Origin: Cryptomeria japonica
Lineage: Eukaryota; Streptophyta; Pinopsida; Cupressales; Cupressaceae
Assembly (NCBI RefSeq): GCF_030272615.1
Contig: NC_081415.1
Span: forward strand, 604,521,644-604,585,643
Direction of reading: 5' to 3'
DNA: 64,000 nucleotides
The notes beneath the pieces were generated by a model. That model was not told where the DNA came from. It searched no databases and saw nothing but the letters and a program-made list of their open reading frames with translations. This document shows positions 12,671-24,244 of the stretch, piece after piece (the stretch's first letter is position 1; each line of letters opens with the position of its first letter). The position numbers and the translations under genes were made by a program.

Positions 12671-14119
12671 TGTTGGCATTTCAATAAGGATATTGAGAAG
12701 GTTGTTGATGATTATGGATATAACTGATTAAGGATGTTTACTATCTTGATATTATTATTTTGTCATTGATGTCAAGAAATTGATTTTCTAATTCAATATG
12801 ATGTTGCCATATCTTGAGAGGTATGATTTGAAGATTATAAAGATGTTGGTAAAAGACACAAGAAAGAATATGATGAATAAGGTATTCAATGGGCAACTAG
12901 TACTGAGTCAGACAATGATGAGATCATGATGTTTTAGATTGTTTTAACATCATACATATGTTGTAAAAGGTAAAGGTTAATACTATACTATGTTATCAAG
13001 AAAAGAACCTAGTCGGTAAACCCTAAGGTTATCGCTATCACTTAATGAAGGCGAAATGTCTACCGAGTGAAATTTAGTATTCACCGAGTTGTTACTGAGT
13101 TGTAACTGAGCTATAACAGAATGCATTAAATGTTTACATGTGATATTTAATGAAGGAAGCTAATGAGCTGGAACTGATTAAATGATTGGTGAGCCGTGAA
13201 TGAAGTTTGTTAACGAATCTAAGGCAATGGAAAGTTGGCATGAAGATCTACAGCTCAGATTGAACCGCAATACCTTGGCACAAGTTCCAAGAAATGTATG
13301 CAAGTTCCAAGGCGGGGTAAAACATTTTTAGATCGAAGATCTGATGGCTATGATTGATCATGGGAAATGTGATCAAGGAGATTAAGCAGTTACCTAATTG
13401 TTTATAAATAGGAAACTGTCGATAAACAATGTATACGGGCAAGTGTATGCACATGGATGCTACATAGTGATTACCGAGCACAGAAGCTTGAAGACTTGTT
13501 AGAATAATAGAGTATAGAAGCCCAACAGATAGACAAGATTAGTTCTATGTCTAGATTGTATTGAACAAATAGGAATTTTCTTTAGCATTTTAGATGTGAA
13601 GTTGCAGATAGATTTTTATTACTTTTATTTTGTGAAAGTGACAAAAAATCTCTTAACCGAGTGCACTTAACAGTCTTATTTGTAAAACCCTCTAGCAAGG
13701 TGACATTCTGATTGATTGTTTGGAATCCTTTAACAAGGTCACTTCTAATAAAGTGAAGATCCTAACAGATCTGAGGGAAATCCCTTAACTGGGTCACATC
13801 TAGCAATGTGTTTGTATTCTTTAATAGGATTTTCGTTTAACTGAGCATACTCTAGAAGAGTATATTTATTAGTGGGTACGAAATCCCATAGTGGTTTTTC
13901 CCTATTTGGGTTTCCACGTTAAATCCGGTGTTATGAGGTTTATGATGTTTATATGCTTTTGAGTTTGCATGTTTAACAGTTTTGGTTATATTACTGAAAT
14001 ATATGTTACCAAGGTTGAATATGATGTTTTTATGGATGATTAAGTTTGTATTATTCACCCCCCCCTTCTCATCTTGTTGGCTATTGGATTTGTACTCATA
14101 TTAAGTATCAGAACTATAA
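12664..14119 (+). repeat. Copia-3 5' LTR (5'-truncated)
   Basis: It matches 18731-20239 with scattered substitutions and small indels. It begins TGAAAGATTGTTGGCATTTC, whereas the 3' LTR has 30 or so extra bases before that point, starting TGTTGGCAATATTGC. It ends at 14119 just before the primer site. It contains 'ccctatttgggtttccacg' and the run of C before the end, as in the related LTRs. Confidence 0.9.
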
Positions 14120-14133
14120 ATTGGTATCAGAGC
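14120..14133 (+). other. Copia-3 primer-binding site
   Basis: ATTGGTATCAGAGC matches the initiator-Met tRNA 3' end complement. It lies immediately after the LTR. Confidence 0.92.
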
Positions 14134-14183
14134 TTTGGACTCCGGAAGGAAAGTTTAAAGGCACTTGAGTTAAAGATCCAAAG

Positions 14184-15022
14184 ATGTATAAGAGGGATGC
14201 ACCAAAGCTGAACAAGTCAAGTTTCTCTACATGGCAGAAAAGGATGAAGCTACATCTATCAGGAGTTGGAGAATATGCTATATACTATCCAGAGAATGAT
14301 TTTGTCACACCGAGCACCTATCCATTGACTATGGAAGAGATAAAGGCAAAGCAAGAACATATTCAAGCAATGATTGAAATAACATCTGCATTGACCAACT
14401 CAGAGTTTAATGATCTAGAAGGCTACAATGATGCAAAGTCAATGTGGGATAAGCTCATATTAGTATATGGAGGAGATGAACATGTTCAAAGAGAAAAAGT
14501 AGATAGTCTAAGAGGACAACTTGAATCTATGAGGATGAATGAAGGTGAGAACATAACTCAATACAGTACAAGACTAAAGGAGATTGTCAATCAAATCAAA
14601 GGAGCAAGTGGAACTATTGAAGAAAAAGATATAACAAGTAAGTTGTTAAGAACCCTTCTACTGGCTTATGCAATCCAAGTCTCTGCAATCAATGAATTGA
14701 GGTTTGTACCTAATATGCTAGTTTCTTTAGATGCTACTATTGGTAAGCTTCATGCATTTGAGTTAAGTAACTGTATAAGTACTCTGAAGGAGATCACAGT
14801 GGAGAAAGTGAAAGATTTCGTAAGAACATGGAGGCAGTACACAAATTATATGAGGAAATCAGAAAGCAAGAAGAGTTTGAAGCACTATTAGCCCAAAGGT
14901 TACCGAGAGGCAAAGGTAAGTATAAAGGAAAGCTACCTTTGAAATGTTTCAATTGTGATAAGATAGGACATATGGCTTCTAACTATCCTAACAAAGATTC
15001 TACTAAAAAGAGAGATTACTGA
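14184..15022 (+). pseudogene. Copia-3 gag (frameshifted)
   Basis: The nucleocapsid/capsid part of the polyprotein starts at the first ATG after the primer site. It carries the Copia gag helices ('FSTWQKRMKLHL', 'AKSMWDKL', 'LRGQLESMRMNEGENI') and then, after a +1/-1 shift near 14850, 'LAQRLPRGKGKYKGKLPLKC'. The zinc knuckle is 'CFNCDKIGHMASNYP', where the last Cys is now Tyr, which should abolish zinc binding. It ends in a TGA at 15020. Confidence 0.9.
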
Positions 15023-15517
15023 GATGACAAATAGAAAGATAATCATTACAGAGGACACTGAGACTTCAAAAGAAGAGATAGAAAGACATGCCTAATAGCT
15101 GATGAAGAATCCAATGATGATAAATTAGATGAGACTGATACAAAGGAAGTAGTTTATGTGGCTATCAAAGATGGGTCAGATGAAGAAAGGTATGAAGAAA
15201 AAGCACTAATATCTCACATAAACACTAATGATTCTTGGATTATAGATAGTGGATGCTCACATCATATGATAGGAGATAAACACAAGTTTGTTATATTAGA
15301 AGATTATGATGGAGGCTATGTTAGATTTGGTAATGATGCACCATGTCCGGTGAGAGGTAAATGATCTATAACACTTTTTGATAATGCAAGATGCAATGAT
15401 GTTTATTGGGTTGAAGGTTTGAAATACAATTTGTTGAGTGTAGCATAGCTAAACAACACAGGTTACCGAATAGAATTTCAGAAAGGAATTGTCAAAGTTC
15501 ATGACAAGAGTGGAAAA
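15023..15517 (+). pseudogene. Copia-3 protease
   Basis: The catalytic signature 'SWIIDSGCSHHMIGDK' at about 15233-15280 is the aspartic protease that cuts the polyprotein. It is in the same frame as the downstream integrase. In-frame stops at about 15020, 15060, 15362 and 15447 break it. Confidence 0.88.
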
Positions 15518-16760
15518 TTGGCTGCTACTGGGACACAAACAAAAGGTAATACATTTCACCTTGACTCAACTCGTAACAAGTGTTTGTATGCAAAGATTGA
15601 TGATACCTGGTTATGGCATAAAAGGTTTTGTCATGTAAATTTTGATAATCTGATCAAAATAAGCAAGAAGCACCGAGTAAGAGGTATATCGAGTCTTGAA
15701 AAACCTGAGAATGCTATGTGCCAAGGATGCCAGATGGGTAAAATGACAAGATCAAGCTTTACAAGTAAGTCTTACACTTCTAAGAGAATTTTAGATCTAG
15801 TGCACACTGATCTTTGTGGTCCTATGAAAGTTCAAAGTTATTATGGTGATAAATATTTCATATTATTTGTGGATGACTATTCAAGGATGATGTCAGTAAT
15901 GTTTCTAAAAGAAAAATCAGAAGCTTTTCAAATGTTTAAATAGTACAAGGCAAGAGTTGAAAATGAAATAAGAAGACAACTGAAATGTCTTAGATCAGAT
16001 AGAGGAGGAGAGTTCACATCTGATGAGTTCAACTTATTTTGCAATGATCATGGTATTAAAAGACAAGTCTCTGCACCGAGAACTCCACAGGAGAATGGAA
16101 TAGCTAAGAGAAGAAACAGATCTATTGTAGATTGTGCTAGAACACTGATGATTGAAAAGAAGGTGCCACAAACATTTTGGAGAGAAGCAATAAGCACAGT
16201 TATTTACACCTTGAACCGAGTTCAATTGAAGAAAGGTACTTTGAAGACACCATATGAAATCTGGTATGATAAGAAACCTAATGTAAGTTATTTTAAAATA
16301 TTTGGAAGTAGATGCTATGTTCATAAAGATGATAGAAATGGCAAATTTGATCAGAAAAGTGAAGAAGGAACATTTCTAGGTTATTCTTCTAGAAGCAAAG
16401 CATTTAAATGTCTGATCAAATCATCTAACAAAATAATAGAAAGTGCAATTGTGAAAATTGATGAATTTGCAGAAAGAAATGATGAAGGAAATTCCAAGGA
16501 ACCAGAAGACTATGATGAATTTGTCTATGTTCAACCGAGAAGTCTTACCAAGAAGACTGTTGAAGAAAATGAAGAGAATATCCAGTTACCGAGTGATGAA
16601 GAAGATCATACAGAGCCTACCGAGCCTATATTAGCCAAGTATGTCAGAAGACATCATGCACTAAGTCAGATTATAGGAGATAAGGATGATCCAGTGATGA
16701 CAAGGAACAAACTGAGATATAACACATGTTTGATATCTGAATTTGAACCGAGAATAGTGA
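15518..16760 (+). pseudogene. Copia-3 integrase
   Basis: It would insert element cDNA into the chromosome. The pre-integrase 'WLWHKRFCHVNF' and 'CQGCQMGKMTRSSF' are followed by the RNase-H-like core with the first Asp in 'LFVDDYSRMM' and the second in 'LRSDRGGEF'. The third catalytic position, normally Glu in 'ERKNR', reads 'KRRNR' (Lys). A TAG at about 15942 also interrupts it. 'FGSRCYVHKDDRNGKFD' and 'FLGYSSRSKAFKC' mark the C-terminal part. Confidence 0.92.
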
Positions 16761-18280
16761 AAGAGGCATTTAACAATGAAGATTGGATAAATGCTATGAT
16801 AGAAGAGATTGATCAAATCAAGAAGAATGACACATGGACACTAATCCCAAGACCAAAGGACAAAAATGTAATCGATACAAAGTGGATTTTCAAAAACAAG
16901 CTAAATGAAAAAGGAGAGGTCATTTGAAACAAGGCAAGACTAGTTTGCAAAGGTTATGCTCAAGAAGAAGGAATTGATTATGGTGAAACTTTTGCACCTA
17001 TTGCTAGACTTGAAGGAGTAAGAACATATTTGGCCTATGCTGCTTTCAAAAACTTCAAGGTATATCAAATGGATGTCAAATCTGCATTTCTGAATGGACT
17101 ATTAGAAGAAGTTGTTTTTATTGAACAACCTGAAGGATTTGTTGAAGACAATAATAAAGATCAGGTATGTAAATTGAACAAAGCTTTATATGGTTTGAAA
17201 TAAGCACCTAGAGAATGGTATGAAAGATTGCACTGTTATTTGATTAGGATTGGTTTTATAAGGACAAGTGAGAACAACAACATGTATATGAAGAATGATG
17301 ATAATGGAATACTAATCTCAACCATATTTGTTGATGATATTATATTTTATGGAAATGACTCTTTATGCAAGAACTTTGGAAATGAAATGAGCAGAGAATT
17401 TGAGATGTCATTAATCGATGAGATAAAGTATTTTATAGGTTTACAGATACTACAAATGAAAAATGAGATTTTCATTACTCAATCCAAATACGTAAAGGAA
17501 ATCTTGAAGAAATTTGGAATGGAGGATTCAAAACCAGTAAGTACTCCTATGACTACCAACTGTAAATTGTTAAAGAATGATGAATCTACATCTATTGATG
17601 AGACACTTTACCTATCCATGATTGGAAAGCTACAATATGTTGTTCACAGCAAACCGGATATAGCACATGTAGTAGGTATAGTTGCAAGATTCTCTGCAGA
17701 TCCTAAGGAAACAAACATGATAGCAGTCAAAAGAATTTTTAGATACTTGAAAGGCACTGAGGATTATGGCTTAGTATATCAGAAAGCAAATGATTTTGAT
17801 TTAAAAGTTTATACTGATGTTGATTGGGCAGGCAACATTGATGACAGAAAAAGCACAAGTGGAGGAGCTTTCTTTTTAGGAGAAAGACTAGTGAGTTGGC
17901 TTAGCAAGAAACAAAGATGTGTTTCACAGTCAACAATAGAAGCTGAATACGTTGCTGGAGCATTAAATTGTACCAACATTGCATGGATCAAATAACTGTT
18001 GGAAGGTATAAATGAGAAAGTTATCGAGCGAGTAACTATATTCTATGACAATACTAGTGCCATTAATATTTCAAAGAATCCTATTATGCACTCTAAGACA
18101 AAGCACATCTCTATCAAATATCATTATCTTAGAGAATAAGCTCAAGAGAAGAAAGTGGTGTTGGAGTATGTTAGCACAAAGGAACAAATAGCAGATATCT
18201 TCACCAAGCCACTACCAAGGGACACTTTTGAATATCTCAGAAGTAAGTTAGGGGTCCTACCCCTATCTTCTACTCACTGA
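16761..18280 (+). pseudogene. Copia-3 reverse transcriptase and RNase H
   Basis: RT motifs in order are 'NDTWTLIPRPKDKNVI', 'KWIFKNKL', '[20 protein letters not shown]', the active site 'FVDDIIFYG' and 'FGMEDSKPVSTPM'. RNase H follows with 'YTDVDWAGNIDDRKSTSGG' and 'STIEAEYVAGA'. Stops at about 16925, 17202 and 17996 fit single C-to-T changes: 'VI*NKARL' where relatives have Arg, 'GLK*APREW' where relatives have Gln, and 'WIK*LLEG' where relatives have Gln. The tail 'ADIFTKPLPRDTFEYLR' ends near 18280. Confidence 0.94.
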
Positions 18281-18700
18281 CTGAGTTCGGTGAAAGTATC
18301 AATCCGATGACTCTATCAAATATCTTTTGGGAGTTGATGCTGATTTATACACTTTAGGATGTTTTCTAAAGGTGTACAGGAATTATTACAGGAATATTAC
18401 AAGGAATAGAAGACAAAATGCTTTGACTGAGACTTAGTTGATACACAATAGCAGGAAATCACTTCATATAGGAAGAAATTATGTTTTAGTTCTTTACTTT
18501 TTGGCATTGTTGTCAAAGGGGGAGAAGACTACTATAAAGGGGAGAAGACTAATGAGAAGACTATAGATTGAAAACAAGACTGAAGAAACAAGAGAAGTCT
18601 AATGTATGGGGGAGAGCATTTTAGCATTTCAGAATCACAACAATCCGAATCTTTTAAGGTCAAATCAATTGGTTTTGCCATCAATGCCAAAGGGGGAGAT
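18281..18700 (+). other. Copia-3 3' untranslated tail and polypurine tract
   Basis: About 400 bp lie between the pol end and the 3' LTR. The stretch has repeated GGGGGAGA blocks (18527, 18610), and the true tract GCCAAAGGGGGAGAT at 18686-18700 directly precedes the LTR. No other gene is seen. Confidence 0.8.
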
Positions 18701-20239
18701 TGTTGGCAATATTGCATTATAACAAACAATGAAAGATTGTTGGCATTTCAATAAGGATATTGAGAAGGTTGTTGATGATTATGGATATAACTGATTAAGG
18801 ATGTTTACTGTCTTGATATTATTATTTTGTCATTGATGTCAAGAAATTGATTTTCTAATTCAGTATGATGTTGCCATATCTTGAGAAGTATGATTTGAAG
18901 ATTATAAAGATGTCGGTAAAAGACATAGGAAAGAATATGATGAATAAGGTATTCAATGGGCAACTAGTACTGAGTCAGACAATGATGAGATCATGATGTT
19001 TTAGATTGTTTTAACATTATACATATGTTGTAAAATGTAAAGGTTAATACTATACTATGTTATCAAGCAAAGAACCTAGTCAGTAAACCCTAAGGAACCT
19101 AGTCAGTAAACCCTAAGGTTATCGCTATCGGTTAATGAAGGTGGAATGTCTACCGAGTGAAGTTTAGTATTCACCGAGTTGTTACTGAGTTGTAACCAAG
19201 CTATAATAGAATGCATTAAATGTTTACATACGGTATTTAATGAAGGAAGCTGATGAGCTGGAACTGATTAAATGATTGGTGAACCGTGAATGAAGTTTGT
19301 TAAAGAATCTAAGGCAATGGAAAGTCGACATGAAGATCTACAACTTAGAGTGAACCGCAATACCTTAGAACAAGTTCCAAGAAATGTATGCAAGTTCCAA
19401 GGTGGGATAAAATATTTTTAGATCAAAAGATGCATTGAACCTAGACAAGATCAAAGATCTGATGGCTATGATTGATCATGGGAAATGTGATCAAGGATAT
19501 TAAGCGGTTACCTAATTGTTTATAAATAGGAAACTATTGATAAACAATGTATGCGGGCAAGTGTATGCATAGGGATGATACATAGTGATTACCAAGCACA
19601 GAAGCTTCAAGACCTGTTAGAATAACAGAGTATAGAAGCCCAACAGATAGACAAGATTAGTTCTATGTCTAGATTGTATTGAACAAATAGGAATCTGCTT
19701 TAGCATTTTAGATGTGAAGTTGCAGATAGATTTTTATTACTGTTATTTTGTGAAAGTGACAGAAAATCTCTTAACTGAGTGGACTTAACAGTCTTATTTG
19801 TAAAACCCTCTAGCAAGGTGACATTCTGATTGAGTGTTTGAAATCCTTTAATAAGGTCACTTCTAACAAAGTGAAGATCCTAACAGATTTGAGGGAAATC
19901 CCTTAGCCGGGTCACATCTAGCAATGTGTTTGTAATCTTTAACAGGATTTTCTTTTAACTGAGTATACTCTAGAAGAGTATATTTCTTAGTGGGTTCGAA
20001 ATCCCATAGTGGTTTTTCCCTATTTGGGTTTCCACGTTAAATCTGGTGTTATGAGGTTTATGATGTTTATATGCTTTTGAGTTTGCATGTTTAACAATTT
20101 TGGTTATATTACTGAAATATATGTTACCGAGGTTGAATCTGATGTTTTTATGGATGATTAAGTTTGTATGATTCACCCCCCCCCCTTCTCATCTTGTTGG
20201 CTATTGGATCTGTACTTATATTAAGTATCAAAACTATCA
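18701..20239 (+). repeat. Copia-3 3' LTR
   Basis: The longer of the two copies, starting TGTTGGCAATATTGC right after the purine tract and ending AACTATCA at 20239. It has a short extra repeat of 'gaacctagtcagtaaacc' at about 19074-19110 and about 30 bp near 19425 that are absent from the 5' copy. Confidence 0.92.
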
Positions 20240-20481
20240 CATATCATTCAATTCCTTTGCATATAAATCTTTCCAATCTTCCTTACGGCTAAGTGCAGAA
20301 AGATGGTGGTCAAAAAGGGGGGTATAAGTGGACACTTTTTTTCTAAAATCTGCTGAACCTGAACTTGGAGGCAAAATGTGAAAGTCATCCACTCAAGATA
20401 TGAAGATAATCAAATGAAAAATATTGTATTAATCTAAATCTAGTTTCCAAAATACTAAACTTTTTCAAAATTGAATAAGAT
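20240..20481. repeat. ~240-bp direct duplication flanking Copia-3 (right copy)
   Basis: It matches 12431-12670 over its whole length at roughly 94% by eye. It starts at the base after the right LTR and ends at the base matching the one before the left LTR. It holds the last 47 bp of outer gag, CTTAC, the transposon terminal repeat and about 160 bp of transposon interior. Confidence 0.92.
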
Positions 20482-21134
20482 TAAGGAGGTCAAATCCTTC
20501 GCCAATGAAAAATAGACCTTGATTTTTTTTTAAAAACATAACATAGTGTCTGACGTGCACATCAAAAAAGTCATAGTTAGATTTAGTATTTTGACAAATC
20601 CTTTGGCGGAAAGATATTTAAAATCGAGCACTAGAAGATGTGTATTTTTTTGTAATTGTTTGTTGAGTTTTTATTTTTTATGATTTTTCCAATCGAGCAC
20701 ATCTTGAAAATTAGGTACCTGTTCATGCGCGAAGCATAAGTTGCACTAAACAAATCGAAAATACAATTTTTTTTTAAATTGTAAAGAATCAAGTGCACTA
20801 CAATAATATATAAATTTTTTTAAATTTGGATAAGTATATCAAAAGTTACTAAAAAAATGGTGCACCTATGTCTATGAGAACTATGGAGACACTAGTAAAA
20901 GAAATTCAATAATAATATGTTATTGTTCAAATTTAAAAAAAAATAATGGTTAGAAAGCTCAAAAGATGGGTGAAAATATGGTGGCAATTTTAGAAGTACC
21001 CACTTGATAAAGTGTAAACCTGATGATGACAAAGTTGATAAAATAAAACACTTCAAAAATGAGAGAAATGGAGGGAAATCAAACTTCCAAACCATAGCTT
21101 TGTCATCTAGGCCTATTTCCAAGCCTAAATAGTC
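20482..21134. other. Left non-coding part of the DNA transposon
   Basis: This A/T-rich stretch has poly-A and poly-T runs and no supported gene. 'Caaatccttcgcca' near 20501 and 'caaatcctttggcgg' near 20596 are related short repeats. I see nothing else in it. Confidence 0.5.
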
Positions 21135-21240
21135 AAAAGTGCATACGGGGTACTTATGGTATAAAAAGAGCGTACGAGGTACTTATGGTGTAAGAAGCGC
21201 ATATGTGCTCTTTTTTATATAAATAGCGCGTATGCACTAA
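21135..21240. promoter_or_regulatory. Left subterminal repeats (GTAC / AGCGC motifs)
   Basis: Closely spaced related motifs: GCATACGGGGTACTTATGG, GCGTACGAGGTACTTATGG, AGCGCATATGTGCT and AGCGCGTATGCAC. The same AGCGCATATGTGCT occurs near the opposite end (49025). Such subterminal repeats are typical transposase-binding regions; the binding role is inferred. Confidence 0.55.
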
Positions 21241-22339
21241 TATAATATGATATTGTATATATAATATGTGTATATACATATAATATATAATATTTATATA
21301 TATATATATAATATATTAAGTATATATATACACATATAAGTGTATTGTCTCCCCCTCTGAAACACATACAAGGTGTCTCTATATCCCTCTCTCCCCCTCT
21401 CTCTCCCTTTCCCTCTCCCTCTCTCCCCTTCTCCCTTCCTCCATACCCCATCCCTCCCTCTCTCCCCTTCTCCCTTCCTCCATACCCCATCCCTCTCTCT
21501 CTTGTTCTCTCCCCTTCTCCCTTCTTCCATACCCCATCCCTCTTTCTCTTCTTCTCTCCCTCCCTCCCTCCATACCCCACTGCAACTGTGTATGCACTTC
21601 CATAGAAGTAAGTGAATTTATTTCTTGTCTGCAACTTCCTCTTTGATTTTGATCATGTATGCCCTCCTAAGAAAATTTACTGATGGATTTGTGTGTGTAT
21701 ATTGAATAGGAGGAATAGGGTTTAAAATTGAACCACGGGTGCATTACCGTGACAAACAAGGAAACCTGCAATAATATTCTTCTTGAATGTGTTTTTAATG
21801 AGTAGACTAGATGTGGAAAATAGTGTTAGCAAAGCAACATGATGAGTTAGAGTACCTACAATATGTTTTTTAGAAAGAAACAACCGGTAGGAAGAGAAAG
21901 AGGGAGAGTAACATAGATAATGTCCTGGAGAGTGATAGTGGTAGGTATGTGAGAGTTCCCATGTTGTTACATAACACCTGTCACCTAAAGAAATTAAAGT
22001 TTGTTGTATGCATGACAGTCGTAGTATATGATGATCATCACTTGTCAAATGGCTTGGGACAGTACATACCCATGAAAGAAATCAAGTGTGTAATTCCTAT
22101 AGTCACAATCGAGATCAGTCCTATAACCTTGCAAATTTAATAGCATAATATGTTTTAGAACTTAGGCAATACTCTTAGGGTTAGGTCAAGCTCTTACACT
22201 TTCTTTTTAGTGAAGCCTCATTGTTTGTTCGCTTGGAGTCTCTCTTATGCTGACAATGGTGTAACTTAGCTATATCAAAACTAAACTACTGATGTTCTAT
22301 TGTATGATGTTCTATTCATAACTTTAAATTTAATATATC
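21241..22339. other. AT microsatellite, pyrimidine-rich tract and non-coding spacer
   Basis: 21241-21330 is (TA)n-rich. 21343-21580 is a C/T tract with three near-copies of a ~55-bp unit ending 'ccataccccatccctc'. 21600-22339 is ordinary A/T-rich sequence without a supported gene. The Ser/Pro/Leu-rich frames in the tract are translations of simple repeats. Confidence 0.6.
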
Positions 22340-22670
22340 ATTTTAATAGCCCACCATATCACCCCTTAGGTATCATTAGAGGTCATATTGTTTCCTAAGA
22401 GGTCATGTGGTGTCCTATGACCCCTTAGGACACCATATGACCCCTTAAGATACCATACGACCCATAACGATACCATATGGTGTCCTAAGGGGTCATAAGA
22501 TGCCATATGACCCCTCGAGACACCAATGACCCATAACAACGCCATACGGTGTTCTATGACCCCTTATGACACTATTTGGTGTTGTTATAAGTCCTATGGT
22601 ATGCTAAGGGATAATATAGTGTCATATGACCCCTTAGGACACTCTATGAACCCTTAAATGTTGTTAGGGA
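22340..22670. repeat. Interspersed inverted repeat of a ~20-bp CATATGG unit
   Basis: About fifteen copies of a unit like CACCATATGACCCCTTAGGA occur in both orientations (for example 'ccccttaggacaccatatga' and, inverted, 'catatggtgtcctaaggggt'). The sequence can therefore fold into several overlapping hairpins. No coding frame spans it. Confidence 0.75.
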
Positions 22671-23546
22671 TCAATTGGGGGTTCGAAGTGTCATATTGAA
22701 TCCTAGATGGGACCGCGCGGCCTCGCCCACAGCCCGCAGCCGACGACGACGACAGCGACGAGACGAGCAGAGCCTCTCGCTCTCTCTCTACTTCCTCCCC
22801 TCTCTCTCTCTCCCTTTATCTCTCCCTCCTTCCCTCCTTCTCTCTCCCTCCCCCCTACTCTCCCTCTCCCTTCCTCCATACCCCTTCTTCTCTCCCTCCC
22901 TCCCCCCTCTTCTCTCCCTCTCCCTCCCTCTACCTCTCTCCCTCTCTCTACCTTCCTTCCTCCCTCTCCCTCTCTCCATCTCTCTCCCTCTCCCTCTCCC
23001 TCCTTCCCTCTCTCTTCCTCTCCCTCCTCCCCTCCTTTCTCTTTCCCTCCCCCTCTCTCTCTCTCTCCCCCTCTCTCTCTTCCTCCCTCTACCTCTCCCT
23101 CCCTCCCCCCTCTCTCTCTCTCTCCCTCTCCCTCCTTCCCTCCTTCTCTATCATTCTCCCTGCCTCCCTCCCTCCCTCTCCCTCTCCCTCCCTCCTCCTC
23201 TCTTTCTCTCCCTCTCCCTCCTTCCATCCTTCTCTCTCCCTCCTGCTACTCTCCCTCTCTATTCCTCCATACCCCTTCTTATCTCCCTCCCTCCCCCCTC
23301 TTCTCTCCCTCTCTCCCTCCTTCTACCTCTCTCCCTCTCTCTACCTTCCCTCCTTCCTCTCTCTCTCTCTCCCTCTCCCTCCTTCCCTCTCTCTCCCTCT
23401 TCCTCTCCCTCCTCCCCTCATTTATCTCTCCCTCTCCCTCCTTCCCTCTCTCTCTCTCCTCTCCCTCCCTCCCTCCCTCCCCCCTCTCCTCTCACTCTCT
23501 CCCTACTTCCCTTCTACCCCCCTCCTCTCTCCCTCCCCCCTACTCT

Positions 23547-23624
<78 letters not shown>

Positions 23625-23640
23625 CCTCCCTTTTCATTCA
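22671..23640. repeat. GC-rich leader and long C/T simple-sequence array
   Basis: 22710-22775 is GC-rich (gaccgcgcggcctcg, then several GAC triplets) and unlike its neighbours. 22776-23620 is almost pure pyrimidine made of CTCCCT/CTCTCC units. It includes two long, nearly repeated segments (22790-22960 and 23225-23400) and closes with about 75 bp of pure (CT)n at 23546-23620. Frames of over 300 codons here are repeat artefacts. Confidence 0.85.
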
Positions 23641-24244
23641 CATTTTTTATACTACCAATAGCATGTACGGGGTATTGAACCTATTAGTTCACTGCCCTGC
23701 CATAACTTTTTTTAGGTGTAGGAGCATGTACGTGGTACTTATTACTTGTAAATATGTATGGGGTACTGAGCCCATTATTCGGTACCCTACGATAACATTT
23801 TTAGGCTTAGGAGCACATACATGGTACTTATTAGTATAGAATGGGAAAAAAAATACTGTTGGGCTTGACAATATTTTATGGACTAACAACATGTACATGG
23901 TTATTAATGTGGTGTGTACGCAGTACATAGACAGTTTTAGTTTCCCAAGAACCTCAAAAGAAGTTTTTGAGGTCGTTGAAGGCCCCACTGGAATTGTGTC
24001 TGCACTTCTATCACCAATTTTATACATAGAAGTAAGTGAATTTTTTGTTTTTGCATGATTTCAAATTATTGAATTATTTTTCTTTTTAGTTTTGTCAATA
24101 GTATTGTGATTGTTTAATAGTTTGATTCCAAAAAATAGTGATAAGATGCATATTTATGGTTATTTTTTGTTTATGAACTTTTATTTATATATATATATAT
24201 ATATATATGTAATATGATTCTATTTAGGACAACCGATATCAACC
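23641..24244. promoter_or_regulatory. Upstream region of the transposase gene with GTAC-type repeats
   Basis: Several copies of 'GCATGTACGGGGTA', 'GCATGTACGTGGTACTTATTA' and 'CACATACATGGTACTTATTA' occur at 23661-23830, and 'GTGTACGCAGTACATAG' at 23911. They are variants of the motif at 21145-21190. A run of (TA)n lies at 24187-24209. This is probably the 5' region of the transposase; no TATA box can be chosen with confidence. Confidence 0.4.

Larger units (their letters stand above)
12664..20239 (+). mobile_element. Copia-3: plus-strand Ty1/Copia element
   Basis: This full-structure Copia has 5' and 3' LTRs, a primer site, gag, protease, integrase, RT, RNase H and a purine tract, all in the canonical Copia order. 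It is flanked on both sides by the same ~240-bp sequence (12431-12670 and 20240-20481) instead of a 5-bp duplication. The 5' LTR lacks about the first 33 bp found at 18701. The open frame carries about eight nonsense codons, so it is inactive. Confidence 0.93.

Noticed and set aside
14120-14133. TGGTATCAGAGC-type motifs as tRNA gene pieces
   Set aside because: They are 13-18 bp primer-binding sites beside LTRs; no cloverleaf surrounds them.
20882-20910. Possible CACTA-type end ('cactagtaaaagaaattc')
   Set aside because: There is no matching inverted copy near the other side and no 3-bp duplication; the true transposon ends lie outside at 20287 and 49180.
22675-23678. Frames of 320+ codons rich in Ser/Leu/Pro (and the Arg/Glu/Gly frame opposite)
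   Set aside because: They are translations of C/T simple sequence; several frames are open at once and none has a domain or start context.
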